Part shown: one piece after another, positions 1-7,950 of the stretch
Layout: each line of letters starts with the position of its first letter
How positions within the stretch are numbered: the first letter of the stretch is position 1
Assembly (NCBI GenBank): GCA_046727955.1
Contig: JBKPDO010000280.1
Span: forward strand, 1 to 36,913
DNA: 36,913 nt
Direction of reading: 5' to 3'
DNA from: DASVXQ01 sp046727955
Lineage (GTDB): Bacteria > Actinomycetota > CALGFH01
Position numbers and translations under genes: made by a program
Notes under the pieces: generated by a model
What the model was told of the DNA's origin: nothing
Seen by the model: only the letters and a program-made list of their open reading frames with translations
Database searches by the model: none

Positions 1-807
1 GTCCAGCGCGATGGCGCCGGCCCCGGCGCCGAGCGCCGGCGCGACCAGCGCGGAGGCGGCATCCTGCACCACCGCCCTGCCCTCGCGGATGGCGGCGAGC
101 GCGGCCGGCTCGCCCCGCTCGAGCACCACGCACTCGGGCGAGAGCGGGCTGGGCCGCGCCGGCACCCCCGCGGCGGCCAGCTCGGCGAGCAGCTTCTCGC
201 GGTCGCCGCGGCCGGGCGTCAGCCGCAGGGTCACCTGCGGCCGCACGTTGTCGGCCTCCACCAGGTCGAGCATCTCCTCGCTGCCGAGCCGCGCCAGCGC
301 CTCGTCGACCACCCAGCGCGGGTGCGAGCCGCGGCTGGTGGCCCAGCCGACCGGGTCGGCGGCGCGGTCGGGCCAGGCGGGCGGGTCGAGCGCCAGCCGG
401 CGCAGCACCGCGTTGACATAGCCGGCCTGGCCGCGGGAGCCGGCGCGCCGCACCGCCCCGACCACCTCGTTCAGGGCGGCGTGCGGCGCGGTCCCGGCGA
501 ACAGCAGCTCGTAGGTGCCCAGGCGCAGACCCTGCCGCACCAGCGGCTCCAGCCGCTCCAGCGGCTGGCGCGAGAGCGGTCGCAGGGCGTGGTCGAGCGC
601 CCCGCGCATGCGCACCGACCCGTACACCAGGTCGGTGACCGCGGCGCGGTCGCTCTCCGGCAGGCCGGAGCGGGCGAGCAGGCGGGGCAGCACCAGGTTG
701 GCCCAGGCACCCTGCTCCACCCGGGCCAGCGCGGCCAGGGCGAGGTCCCGGGCACCGGACGCCTCGCCTTGGCGGCGGGCGGGCGCCCGCGTCAGCGGCC
801 GAGCCAC
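1..807 (-). CDS. rsmB: 16S rRNA (cytosine-967 C5) methyltransferase RsmB, 3' end outside the window
   Basis: RsmB uses SAM to methylate a cytosine of 16S rRNA. The visible 269 codons hold the N-terminal NusB-like RNA-binding domain (about residues 20-145, with APHAALNEVV and GYVNAVLRRLA) and the start of the Rossmann methyltransferase core. The frame runs off the window at VQDAASALVAPALGAG, just before the expected AAPGGKT SAM loop, so the catalytic cysteines are not visible. There is no ATG. I chose the GTG at 807, which lies inside the end of fmt (16-nt overlap) and has a purine-rich GGGGGAGG a few bases upstream. It is the last gene of the priA-def-fmt-rsmB run and is probably translationally coupled to fmt. 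Confidence 0.9.
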   Translation of the reverse strand, partial: MARPLTRAPARRQGEASGARDLALAALARVEQGAWANLVLPRLLARSGLPESDRAAVTDLVYGSVRMRGALDHALRPLSRQPLERLEPLVRQGLRLGTYELLFAGTAPHAALNEVVGAVRRAGSRGQAGYVNAVLRRLALDPPAWPDRAADPVGWATSRGSHPRWVVDEALARLGSEEMLDLVEADNVRPQVTLRLTPGRGDREKLLAELAAAGVPARPSPLSPECVVLERGEPAALAAIREGRAVVQDAASALVAPALGAGAGAIALD

Positions 808-1736
808 TCCTCCTCCCCCAGCCTGGCGCCGCGCGCGAACTCCTCCCCGGACATCGGCCGCCTGCCCTCCGGCTGGACGGTGACCAGCTCGATTGGATGA
901 TCACCCGTGCCCGCCAGCAGCCGCCCGCCGGCGCCGGCGTCCAGGCGGCCGGGCTCGAGGGCCGGGTGCCGGGCTGGCTCGGGCGCGAGCCGGGCGCACA
1001 GCACCTTGAGCCGCCGGCCCCGGAAGGTCGTCCAGGCGCCCGGCGACGGGGTGAACGCGCGCACGGCGTTGACCACCCGCTCGGCCGGCGCGTCGAGCCG
1101 GAGCCGGGCCTCGCCGGGGTCGACCTTGGGGGCGAGGCTGGCGCCGCGCTCTGGCTGCGGCCGCGGCTGGAGCGTGCCCTTCTCGAGCCCGTCCAGAGTC
1201 GATACCACCAGCTCGGCGCCTGTCTCGGCGAGGCGGGCGGTCAGCGAGCCCGCGTCCTCCTCGGGTAGCACGGGCACCTGCCGGCACGCGAGCAGCGGGC
1301 CGGTGTCCACGCCCTCGTCGATCAGGAAGGTGCAGACCCCGGTGGCCTCGACCCCGTCCAGCAGGGCCCGCTGCACCGGCGCGGCGCCCCGGTAGGCGGG
1401 CAGCAGGGAGAAGTGCAGGTTGATGACGCCGCGGGGGAAGGCGGCCAGCACCGGCGGCGGCAGCAGGAGGCCGAAGGCGCAGCTCACGCCGATGTCGGCG
1501 GCGAGCTCGGCGAGCTGGCCGGGCAGCGCCGGGTCGCGGCCGCGCTCCGGCTGCAGGACGGGCAGGCCGGCGTCCAGCGCCACCTGCTTGACCGGGGACG
1601 GCGCCGGGCGGCCGCCGCGGTGATCGCGCGGGCGGTCCGGGCGGGTGACCACCGCGACCACCTTGTGTCCGGAGCCGAGCAGGGCCTTCAGGGGTGGGAC
1701 GGCGGCCGCGGGGGTGCCCAGGTAAACCACGCGCAT
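792..1736 (-). CDS. fmt: Methionyl-tRNA formyltransferase
   Basis: Formylates initiator Met-tRNA using 10-formyl-tetrahydrofolate. The 314 residues match the usual length. The N-terminal hydrolase domain carries the catalytic region NLHFSLLPAYRGAAPVQ (Asn and His of the active site, with Phe where Ala or Pro is common) and DEGVDTGPLL with the catalytic Asp. The C-terminal tRNA-binding OB domain starts near residue 205 (VVNAVRAFTPSPGAW). The ATG start is 9 nt after the def stop, and the 3' end overlaps rsmB. The pairing with def is the standard formylation/deformylation cassette. Confidence 0.97.
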   Translation of the reverse strand: MRVVYLGTPAAAVPPLKALLGSGHKVVAVVTRPDRPRDHRGGRPAPSPVKQVALDAGLPVLQPERGRDPALPGQLAELAADIGVSCAFGLLLPPPVLAAFPRGVINLHFSLLPAYRGAAPVQRALLDGVEATGVCTFLIDEGVDTGPLLACRQVPVLPEEDAGSLTARLAETGAELVVSTLDGLEKGTLQPRPQPERGASLAPKVDPGEARLRLDAPAERVVNAVRAFTPSPGAWTTFRGRRLKVLCARLAPEPARHPALEPGRLDAGAGGRLLAGTGDHPIELVTVQPEGRRPMSGEEFARGARLGEEEWLGR

Positions 1737-1745
1737 GCCGGCTTC

Positions 1746-2357
1746 CTACAGCTGCTTGGCGATGTCGGAGCGGTGGATGTGCGGCGGGATGCCCGGGGTC
1801 TCGAGGACGAGGTCGCGCTCGCGCCACTCCCGCAGCGCCCGCTTGCGGTCGCTGCGGGAGAGCCGGTCGAGGAACAGCACCCCGTCGAGGTGGTCGATCT
1901 CGTGCTGGAAGGTGCGGGCGACCAGGCCGTGGCCCACGACCTCGATGCGCTTGCCGGTGACGTCCTGGGCCTGGACGGTGACCTCGAGCGCCCGGGTGCA
2001 GTCGTAGTACAGGCCGGGGAAGGACAGGCACCCCTCCGGGCCGGTCTGCTCGCCCTCCCGGCTGGTGATGACGGGATTGACCAGCACACCCGCCACGCGC
2101 TCCACGTCCTCGTCCCCGGCGTCCTCGTCCTCGCCGTCCCCGCCGTCCCCGCCGTCCCCGGACACGGGGACGTCGTAGGCGAACATCCGCAGCAGCACGC
2201 CCACCTGTGGGGCCGCCAGACCGACGCCGTGCGCCGCGCGCATCGTCTCGAGCAGGTCGTCGCCGAAGCGGGCGAGCGAGGCGTCGAACTTGGTGACCTC
2301 GGCCGCCTTCTCGCGTAGCACCGGGTCGCCGAACAGCCGGATTTCCAGTATCGCCAC
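1746..2357 (-). CDS. def: Peptide deformylase with an acidic low-complexity insert
   Basis: Metalloenzyme that removes the N-formyl group from new proteins. All three signature motifs are intact: GVGLAAPQVG near residue 45, EGCLSFPG near 108 (Cys metal ligand) and QHEIDHLDG near 150 (HExxH). The protein is 203 aa, about 20-25 longer than compact bacterial enzymes. The excess is a Gly/Asp/Glu stretch at about residues 66-83, between YDVPV and the GVLVNP strand, encoded by tandem GGGGACGGC units. It starts at GTG 2357 with AAGGAG about 11 nt upstream, 24 nt after priA. The insert lies in a surface loop, so activity should be kept; this last point is inference. Confidence 0.97.
   Translation of the reverse strand: MAILEIRLFGDPVLREKAAEVTKFDASLARFGDDLLETMRAAHGVGLAAPQVGVLLRMFAYDVPVSGDGGDGGDGEDEDAGDEDVERVAGVLVNPVITSREGEQTGPEGCLSFPGLYYDCTRALEVTVQAQDVTGKRIEVVGHGLVARTFQHEIDHLDGVLFLDRLSRSDRKRALREWRERDLVLETPGIPPHIHRSDIAKQL
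2107..2165. repeat. Acidic tandem microrepeat inside def
   Basis: Runs of 9-bp units (CCGTCCCCG on the plus strand) and related CGTCCTCGT-type units encode the Gly-Asp/Glu loop of peptide deformylase. All unit lengths are multiples of three, so copy-number change keeps the frame. Confidence 0.7.
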
Positions 2358-2381
2358 CGAGCGATCGTCTCCTTGGGTCGG

Positions 2382-4274
2382 TTATCTGGAGGCGGCCAGC
2401 ACTTCCAGCGGCTCGACGTCGACTGACACCCTGGGCCCGCCGGCGCGGGAGGCCTCGGCCAGCGCCGGCCGCAGTGCGCGGGCGGCGGCCTCGGCATCCT
2501 CGACCTTGGCGATGATACGCCAGCCACGGCCCATCGCCGCCGGGCCGAGCAGCTCCGCCTTGGCCCCGAGCGTGCGGGCCAGCAGCGCTCGCGCCGCCTC
2601 GGCCTCGCCGAGCTCGGCGCCTTCCAGCATCACCAGCCGGCGCGCCGGCGGGAAGCCGAGCTCCACCCGCCTGGGCAGCTCGTGCCGCCAGAAGAAGGTG
2701 GGGTCCCAGCGCACCAGGGCCTGGACCGCGTGGTGGCCGGGGTCGCTGGTCTGCAGGACCAGGCGTCCGGGGCGGTCGCGCGGGCCGCACCAGGCCGCGG
2801 CCCGGCTCCAGGTCCGGTAGGCCTCCTCGGCGGCGCGCACCTCCGCCTGGCCCAGGGCGGCGTCGGCGCCGACCACCACCACGGTGCGGCAGCCGGTCAG
2901 CGGCGGGTGGTCCTTCACACCGGCCACGGTGCCGACGATCACGCCCGGCCCGCGGCCGGCCCACGGTGGCACCTCGCCGGGGTCGAGCACCTCGCGGTCG
3001 AGCCGCCACACCAGCGTGCCCGCCAGGTAGCGTCCCAGCTCCTCGGCGACCTGCCCGGCGGTGCGCAGGCCGGGCGACCTCGGGTCGGCAGGCCCGCGCC
3101 TGGGCACGAGCACGTAGGCGCCCTCGCCGCGCGCGATCGCCTCCCGCAGCGCCGCCAGCGCGCGCCGGTGCAGGCGCACCGGCCCCGGACCGTGGTCCTG
3201 CTCGAAGGGGTCGACCACCTCGACCAGGGGCCGCAGCCGCCGCTCGACCGCCCGGTCGGGCGCCTCCAGGCGGCACTGGCCCGCCTGGATCGCCGCGATG
3301 ACCTCCGGCGACGGCACGGTGCCGGTGAGCACGCAGGTCGCCCGGCTGCGGTCGGCGCGGCGCAGCGCCACCTCGCGGGCGTGGTAGCGCGGCGCGCGCT
3401 GCTCCTTGTGGGCCGCGTTGGCCTCGTCGTCGACCACGATGCAGCCGAGCCGCCGCACCGGCGCGAGCACCGCCGAGCGTCCGCCGATCGCGACCTGCCG
3501 CAAGCCGAGGCGTAGCTCGACCCAGGCTCGGTAGCGCCGCCGCTCCGACAGGTCGCTGGAGAGGTCGGCGGCGTCCGGAAAGTACTTGCGGACCGCGTCG
3601 GCGACGGCCGAGCCGGCCACGACCTCCGGCGTCACCACGATCGCCCCCCTGCCCTGGGCAAGCGCCTCCTCGACCAGAGCGACCACCCTGGCGGCGCGGT
3701 CCTCTGCGGGCAGTGGCCGCCAGTACACCGCCCCCGGGCGAGCCATCCACTGGGGGGCTACGCTCGGCTCTGCTTGGTTCCACGGTCCCCCGGCCCTGGC
3801 CTCGCTAGAGAGCCCCCCAGACCCCCCGGTTTGCGCCTGGAACGAGGCGCTCCGGGCGCCTCGGGCGGCCGGCAGCCCGGCGTCGCGGGCGTGGAGGGCG
3901 TGCGCCTCGTCCAGGCGGGGGTCCCGCTCGACCGCCGCCACCCTTGCCGGCACGGCTAGGCGCAGGACGTCGGCCAGGGTCCCGGCGTAGCGGGCGGCGA
4001 CCCAGCCGAGCAGGTCGAGCCCGGCGGCGTCGAAAGCCGGCACCGGCGAGACCAGCCGGATGAGGTCGCGGGCGTCCTCTGGCAGCTCGTCGGCCCAGCC
4101 GACCACCCAGCCGTCGACCCGCCGCCGGGTGCCGAACGGCACCTTGACTCGGCTGCCGAGCAGCACCGATCCGCGGAGCGGCTCAGGCACCCGGTAGGTG
4201 AACGGCCGGTCGAGGTGAAACAGGGGCACGTCGACCACGACCTGAGCCCCGGCCGCCGCGCCGCGCTCCTTCAT
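2382..4274 (-). CDS. priA: PriA-like primosomal protein N', helicase motifs lost
   Basis: 630 aa. The N-terminal 3'-DNA-binding domain is clear (residues about 8-110: VDVPLFHLDRPFTYRVP, LGSRVKVPFGTR, WVAARYAG). The C-terminal half follows PriA order, but the Walker A GxTGSGKT is absent, the DEAH box is replaced by DDEANAAHKEQ, and the paired zinc-binding cysteines are not seen. Actinobacterial PriA proteins are known to be degenerate in this way, so it probably acts as a DNA-binding or replication-restart factor without helicase activity. I chose ATG 4274 (MKERGAAAGAQ) because the fold begins right after it; the frame is open further upstream only by chance. Residues about 148-176 are encoded by a family B repeat. 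It lies 89 nt after metK and 24 nt before def. Confidence 0.9.
   Translation of the reverse strand: MKERGAAAGAQVVVDVPLFHLDRPFTYRVPEPLRGSVLLGSRVKVPFGTRRRVDGWVVGWADELPEDARDLIRLVSPVPAFDAAGLDLLGWVAARYAGTLADVLRLAVPARVAAVERDPRLDEAHALHARDAGLPAARGARSASFQAQTGGSGGLSSEARAGGPWNQAEPSVAPQWMARPGAVYWRPLPAEDRAARVVALVEEALAQGRGAIVVTPEVVAGSAVADAVRKYFPDAADLSSDLSERRRYRAWVELRLGLRQVAIGGRSAVLAPVRRLGCIVVDDEANAAHKEQRAPRYHAREVALRRADRSRATCVLTGTVPSPEVIAAIQAGQCRLEAPDRAVERRLRPLVEVVDPFEQDHGPGPVRLHRRALAALREAIARGEGAYVLVPRRGPADPRSPGLRTAGQVAEELGRYLAGTLVWRLDREVLDPGEVPPWAGRGPGVIVGTVAGVKDHPPLTGCRTVVVVGADAALGQAEVRAAEEAYRTWSRAAAWCGPRDRPGRLVLQTSDPGHHAVQALVRWDPTFFWRHELPRRVELGFPPARRLVMLEGAELGEAEAARALLARTLGAKAELLGPAAMGRGWRIIAKVEDAEAAARALRPALAEASRAGGPRVSVDVEPLEVLAASR
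3747..3830. repeat. Family B G6/C6-armed repeat inside priA
   Basis: Plus strand begins GGGGGGCTACGCTCGGC (3752) and ends AGAGCCCCCCAGACC (about 3826), so GGGGGGCT and AGCCCCCC form the arms of a long hairpin. The same unit occurs twice in aroB, with some divergence in the middle here. It is read in frame on the minus strand as SGGLSSEARAGGPWNQAEPS. Confidence 0.85.
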
Positions 4275-4363
4275 GCCCTGGCAGTGTACTCGCCGAGGCC
4301 TCTGCAGAGCCGGCTCTGGTCGATCTGACGGCGATCGTTCCCCGCCACCGGTCGAGGGCGCGG

Positions 4364-5557
4364 CTACAGGTTGGCGGCGGCCTTGGCGAGGTCCTCGGCG
4401 CGGCTGGTCGACTCCCAGGTGAAGTCGGGGTCGTTGCGGCCGAAGTGACCGTAGGCGGCGGTCTTGCGGTACACCGGCCGGCGCAGGTCCAGGTCCCGCA
4501 GGATGGCCGCCGGACGCAGGTCGAAGAACTCCGGGATCAGCTCCTCCAGCTTGGTCGGGTCGACCTGCTCGGTGCCGAAGGTCTCCAGGAACACGCTCAC
4601 CGGGTGGGCCACCCCGATCGCGTACGCCACCTGGACCTCGCAGCGCTCGGCCAGGCCCGCGGCGACCACGTTCTTGGCCACCCAGCGGGTCGCGTAGGCG
4701 GCCGAGCGGTCCACCTTGGTCGGGTCCTTGCCCGAGAAGGCGCCGCCACCGTGGCGTGCCATGCCGCCGTAGGTGTCCACGATGATCTTGCGGCCCGTCA
4801 GCCCGGTGTCCGCGCTCGGACCGCCCAGCTCGAAGCGCCCGGTGGGGTTGACGAACACCCTCAAGCCGTCGGCGGCCAGGTCCTCGGGCAGGCACGGCTC
4901 GATCACGTGCTCGCGGACGTCGGGGGCCAGCAGCGTCTCCAGGTCGATGTCGGGACCGTGCTGGGTCGACACCACCACCGTGTCCAGCCGCACCGGCCTG
5001 CCGGCCCGGTACTCGATGGTCACCTGGGTCTTGCCGTCGGGGCGCAGGTAGGGCACCAGCCCCTCCTTGCGCACCTGAGCCAGCCGCCTGGCCAGCTGGT
5101 GGGCCAGCCAGATCGGCAGCGGCATCAGCTCCGGGGTCTCGTTGCAGGCGTAGCCGACCATCATGCCCTGGTCGCCGGCGCCCTGGAGGTCCAGCGGATC
5201 GGTGTCGCCGGCCCGTGCCTCGAAGGCGTTGTCCACACCCTGGGCGATGTCGGGAGACTGCTCGTCGATGGCGACCGTGACCCCGCAGGTGGACCCGTCG
5301 AAGCCGTATTTGGCGCGGTCGTAGCCGATCTCCTGGATGGTGCGGCGCACCACGCTGGGGATGTCGACGTAGGTCGTCGTCGAGATCTCGCCGGCCACCA
5401 CGACCAGCCCGGTGGTGATCAGCGTCTCGCAGGCGACCCGGCCCATCGGGTCCGAGCGCAGGATCTCGTCGAGCACCGCGTCGGAGATCTGATCGGCCAT
5501 CTTGTCGGGATGGCCCTCGGTCACCGACTCCGAGGTGAATAGATACCGGTTCGCCAC
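4364..5557 (-). CDS. metK: S-adenosylmethionine synthetase
   Basis: Makes SAM from methionine and ATP. The 397 residues match the family. Signature segments are present: GHPDKMADQISDAVLDE near residue 16, GAGDQGMMVGYA near 127 and GGGAFSGKDPTKVDRSAAY near 270 (ATP/phosphate loop). It starts at GTG 5557 with GGAGG six bases upstream. It lies 109 nt after coaBC; that gap holds a strong hairpin and a possible promoter (TTGCTC, 18 bp, TACCCT on the minus strand), so metK may have its own transcript in addition to read-through. Confidence 0.98.
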   Translation of the reverse strand: MANRYLFTSESVTEGHPDKMADQISDAVLDEILRSDPMGRVACETLITTGLVVVAGEISTTTYVDIPSVVRRTIQEIGYDRAKYGFDGSTCGVTVAIDEQSPDIAQGVDNAFEARAGDTDPLDLQGAGDQGMMVGYACNETPELMPLPIWLAHQLARRLAQVRKEGLVPYLRPDGKTQVTIEYRAGRPVRLDTVVVSTQHGPDIDLETLLAPDVREHVIEPCLPEDLAADGLRVFVNPTGRFELGGPSADTGLTGRKIIVDTYGGMARHGGGAFSGKDPTKVDRSAAYATRWVAKNVVAAGLAERCEVQVAYAIGVAHPVSVFLETFGTEQVDPTKLEELIPEFFDLRPAAILRDLDLRRPVYRKTAAYGHFGRNDPDFTWESTSRAEDLAKAAANL

Positions 5558-5604
5558 CAGCAGCCTCCAGGAATGTGCGCCGCGCGAGGCGGCCGAGGGA
5601 CGCT

Positions 5605-5627
5605 GCGGCCGGCCTTGTGCCGGCCGC
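5605..5627. other. Perfect 9-bp hairpin in the coaBC-metK gap
   Basis: GCGGCCGGC and GCCGGCCGC pair around a 5-nt loop, upstream of the metK ribosome site. There is no T-run after it on either strand, so it is not a standard terminator. I see no SAM riboswitch core nearby. It may be an mRNA 5' structure or a roadblock. Confidence 0.5.
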
Positions 5628-5666
5628 TCCGGCCCTCGCCGCCGCAGGGTAGCCGGGCCGGCGATT

Positions 5667-7025
5667 TCAGAGCAACCCAGCTTGACCGTACTGTAACTTG
5701 GCCTGCACCTGATCGAGCAGGCGGCGGGCGATCTCCGCCTTGGGTGCGGCGCGCAGCTCCTCTACCCCCTCGGCGTCGACCAGAGAGGCGTCGGCCGCCT
5801 CGGCGCCGAATGCCGAGCGGTCGCCCTCCACGTGGTTGAGGACCACCAGGTCGAGGTGCTTGCGCTCGAGCTTTGCGCGGGCGTTCGCGAGGTGGTCGCC
5901 AGTCTCGGCGGCGAAGCCGACCAGCACCTGGCCGGGCCGGCGGGCGCGGCCCAGCTCCGCCAGGGTGTCCGGCGTGTGCTCGAGCACCAGCTCGGGCACG
6001 CCCTGGTCCTTCTTGATCTTGCCCTCGGCGACGCGCTTTGGGCGGAAGTCGGCCACGGCGGCGGCCATGACCAGCACGTCCTGCTCGGGCGCCTGGGCCA
6101 CGACCGCGTCGTAGAGCTGCTGGGCGGTCTCGACGTCGATGCGCCGGGCGACCGCCGGCGCCGCGACGCTGGTGGCGGCAACCACCGCGGTGACCTCGGC
6201 GCCGCGGCGCAATGCCTCGGCGATAATCGCCGCGCCCATGCGCCCCGACGAGCGGTTGCCGAGGTAGCGGACCGGGTCGATCGGCTCCCTGGTGCCGCCG
6301 AGGCTCACCAGGACCCTGACCCCCGCCAGGGTGCGTGCGGGCGCGAGCGCGGCGGCGACGGCGGCCACGAGGTCCGGAAGCTCGGCGAAGCGGCCCGGCC
6401 CGCTGTCGCCGGAGACGAGCGGGCCGGTCGCTGGCGGCACCACGCTGGCGCCGCGCTGCCGCAGCAGCGACAGGTTGGCGCGCGTGGCGGGGTGCTCCCA
6501 CATCTCGGTGTGCATTGCGGGCGCGATCACGAGCGGCCCGGGGAAGGCCAGCGCGACGTTGCCGAGCAGGTCGTCGGCGAGCCCCGCGGCCAGCTTGGCG
6601 ATGGTGTGCGCGGTCGCCGGGGCGACCATCAGGACCTGGCCCCAGCGGGCGAGCGCGACGTGCTCGACCCGGGCCGGCTCCTCCCAGACCGAGGCCGGCA
6701 CCGGTCGGCCGGTGAGCGCCGCGAACGTGGCCCGGCTCACCATGGCCTCGCCCCCGGCAGTGAGGATCGCCTGCACCTCGGCCCCGGCCCGCATCAGCTC
6801 GCGGGCCAGCTCGGCCGCCTTGTAGGCGGCGATCCCGCCGCTGACCCCGAGCAGCACGCGGGCCCCGGCGAGCGGCGAGAGCGCCGGTTCCGCCGGAGCT
6901 CGATTCACTGGCCTCGACTCACTGGGCCTCGACTCACTGGGGTTCCCCCTTGGGGTTCCCCCTTGGGGTTCCCCAGACCCCTCCGGCCCTTGGGGTTCCC
7001 CAGACCCCTCCGGGGGCCTACACAC
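5667..7025 (-). CDS. coaBC: Phosphopantothenoylcysteine decarboxylase / synthase, N-terminus extended by repeats
   Basis: Bifunctional coenzyme A enzyme. CoaC, the FMN decarboxylase (about residues 55-230), shows LLGVSGGIAAYKAAEL, PATAHTIAKLAAGLADDLL and PAMHTEMWEHPAT. CoaB, the synthase (about 235-440), shows GGTREPIDPVRYLGNRSSG and MAAAVADFRPKRVAEGK. Where E. coli has the active-site cysteine clamp, this protein reads VSGDSGPGR, without Cys; I recall actinobacterial homologues varying here. The start is uncertain. GTG 7025, 15 nt after rpoZ, adds about 45 residues made of repeat (GSGEPQG and SESRP units). GTG 6908 would give MNRAPAEPALSPLAG, 413 aa, a normal length. The core is secure and the N-terminus is not. 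Confidence 0.93.
   Translation of the reverse strand: MCRPPEGSGEPQGPEGSGEPQGGTPRGNPSESRPSESRPVNRAPAEPALSPLAGARVLLGVSGGIAAYKAAELARELMRAGAEVQAILTAGGEAMVSRATFAALTGRPVPASVWEEPARVEHVALARWGQVLMVAPATAHTIAKLAAGLADDLLGNVALAFPGPLVIAPAMHTEMWEHPATRANLSLLRQRGASVVPPATGPLVSGDSGPGRFAELPDLVAAVAAALAPARTLAGVRVLVSLGGTREPIDPVRYLGNRSSGRMGAAIIAEALRRGAEVTAVVAATSVAAPAVARRIDVETAQQLYDAVVAQAPEQDVLVMAAAVADFRPKRVAEGKIKKDQGVPELVLEHTPDTLAELGRARRPGQVLVGFAAETGDHLANARAKLERKHLDLVVLNHVEGDRSAFGAEAADASLVDAEGVEELRAAPKAEIARRLLDQVQAKLQYGQAGLL
6903..7018. repeat. Tandem GGGGAACCCC-type (family C) and 15-bp repeats at the 5' end of coaBC
   Basis: On the minus strand, two about 28-bp units of the GAGGGGTCTGGGGAACCCC type are followed by shorter GGGGGAACCCCAA units, then by 15-bp CCAGTGAGTCGAGGC units (two copies plus a diverged third). 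Units related to the first part reappear at 25.5 kb. If GTG 7025 is used they encode a Gly-Glu-Pro-Gln / Ser-Glu-Ser-Arg leader. Confidence 0.8.
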
Positions 7026-7040
7026 CCGGCCACGGCCGGG

Positions 7041-7292
7041 CTACTTGATGGACGCGGCGACCTCGGCCGGGCGCTCCCATTCGAGCTTGCCCTCGGCGAG
7101 CTCCTGGAGCGCGACCGAGAGCGCCTTGCGGTTGGGGCCGGCGTCCACCATGGGCGGCACGAACTCGCCGATGCCCTCACCGAGCTGGGAGTAGTAGCCG
7201 TTGATCTGCCTGGCGCGCCGCGCGGCGAGGATCACCAGGGTGTATTTGGAGTCGACCCGTGCGAGCAGGTCGTCGATCTTGGGCTCGATCAT
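7041..7292 (-). CDS. rpoZ: RNA polymerase omega subunit
   Basis: 83 aa. Omega helps fold and assemble the beta' subunit of RNA polymerase. The core KYTLVILAARRARQING with YYSQLGEGIGEFVPP is the conserved family segment, and LSVALQELAEGKLEWERP is the C-terminal helix. ATG at 7292; a GAGGAG lies about 14 nt upstream, which is rather far. It sits 27 nt after gmk and 15 nt before the longest coaBC frame, the usual actinobacterial order gmk-rpoZ-coaBC-metK. Confidence 0.97.
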   Translation of the reverse strand: MIEPKIDDLLARVDSKYTLVILAARRARQINGYYSQLGEGIGEFVPPMVDAGPNRKALSVALQELAEGKLEWERPAEVAASIK

Positions 7293-7319
7293 GAGCGCGC
7301 GTTGCTCCTCAGAAAGATG

Positions 7320-7901
7320 TCAGCGTTTGCTTTTCATGGTACGCCGCCGCACGCCGTCGACGATGCGGATGACCTGGTCGGCCGCCTCGTCCAGCACGTC
7401 GTTCGCCACGCTGGCGTCGAACTCGGGCTCGGCGGCCAGCTCATCGGACGCCTTGGCAAGGCGGCGGCGGACCTGTTCGCCGGTCTCGGTGCCCCGCTGA
7501 CGCAGGCGCCGCTCCAGCTCCTCGAGGCTGGGCGGCTTGATGAAGACCATGAAGGCGTCCGGGCAGATCGCGCGGATCTGCCGCGCACCCTGCACATCGA
7601 TCTCGACCACCACGTCGCGCCCCTCGGCGAGCGCTCGCTCGACCGGCTCGCGAGGGGTGCCGTAGCGGTTGCCGAAGATCTCGGCCCACTCCAGCAGCCC
7701 TCCCGTCTCCACGAGCCGGTCGAACGTGTCGGAGTCGACGAAATAGTAGTGCCGCTCCTCTTCCTCGTCCGGCCGGGACGGTCGGGTGGTCGCCGAGACC
7801 GAGAGCTGCAGGTCAGGGCGGGCGGCCCGAAGACGGGACACGATCGCCCCCTTGCCGACCCCTGAGGGACCGGCAAGAACGATGAGACGACCGCGTCCCG
7901 T
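7320..7901 (-). CDS. gmk: Guanylate kinase, probable ACG start
   Basis: Phosphorylates GMP to GDP. P-loop GPSGVGKGAIVSRL at about residues 9-22; GMP-binding segment SATTRPSRPDEEEERHYYF; then EIDVQGARQIRA. No ATG, GTG or TTG occurs in frame between the mihF stop and the P-loop. A GGAGG at 7909-7913 lies 7 nt before an ACG at 7901, which would give MGRGRLIVLAGPSG, exactly where the family starts (193 aa, normal length). The next upstream in-frame ATG (8060) would overlap mihF by 110 nt and add an unrelated N-terminus. I therefore call ACG 7901; a sequencing error at the start is the alternative. C-terminus RRRTMKSKR. Confidence 0.9.
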   Translation of the reverse strand, partial: TGRGRLIVLAGPSGVGKGAIVSRLRAARPDLQLSVSATTRPSRPDEEEERHYYFVDSDTFDRLVETGGLLEWAEIFGNRYGTPREPVERALAEGRDVVVEIDVQGARQIRAICPDAFMVFIKPPSLEELERRLRQRGTETGEQVRRRLAKASDELAAEPEFDASVANDVLDEAADQVIRIVDGVRRRTMKSKR

Positions 7902-7950
7902 TGGCGAGCCTCCAAATGTCGGACAAGCCAGGACGGTACGTTCCAGCGGG

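Noticed and set aside
901..3783. Very long open frames on both strands opposite or shifted to real genes (for example 901-3783 minus and 5832-7865 plus)
   Set aside because: They are Arg/Gly/Pro/Ala-rich shadow frames caused by high GC and contain no family motifs, while the overlapping frames encode known enzymes.
5558..5666. SAM riboswitch before metK
   Set aside because: Only a simple 9-bp hairpin is seen; no multi-stem core with conserved internal loops can be drawn.
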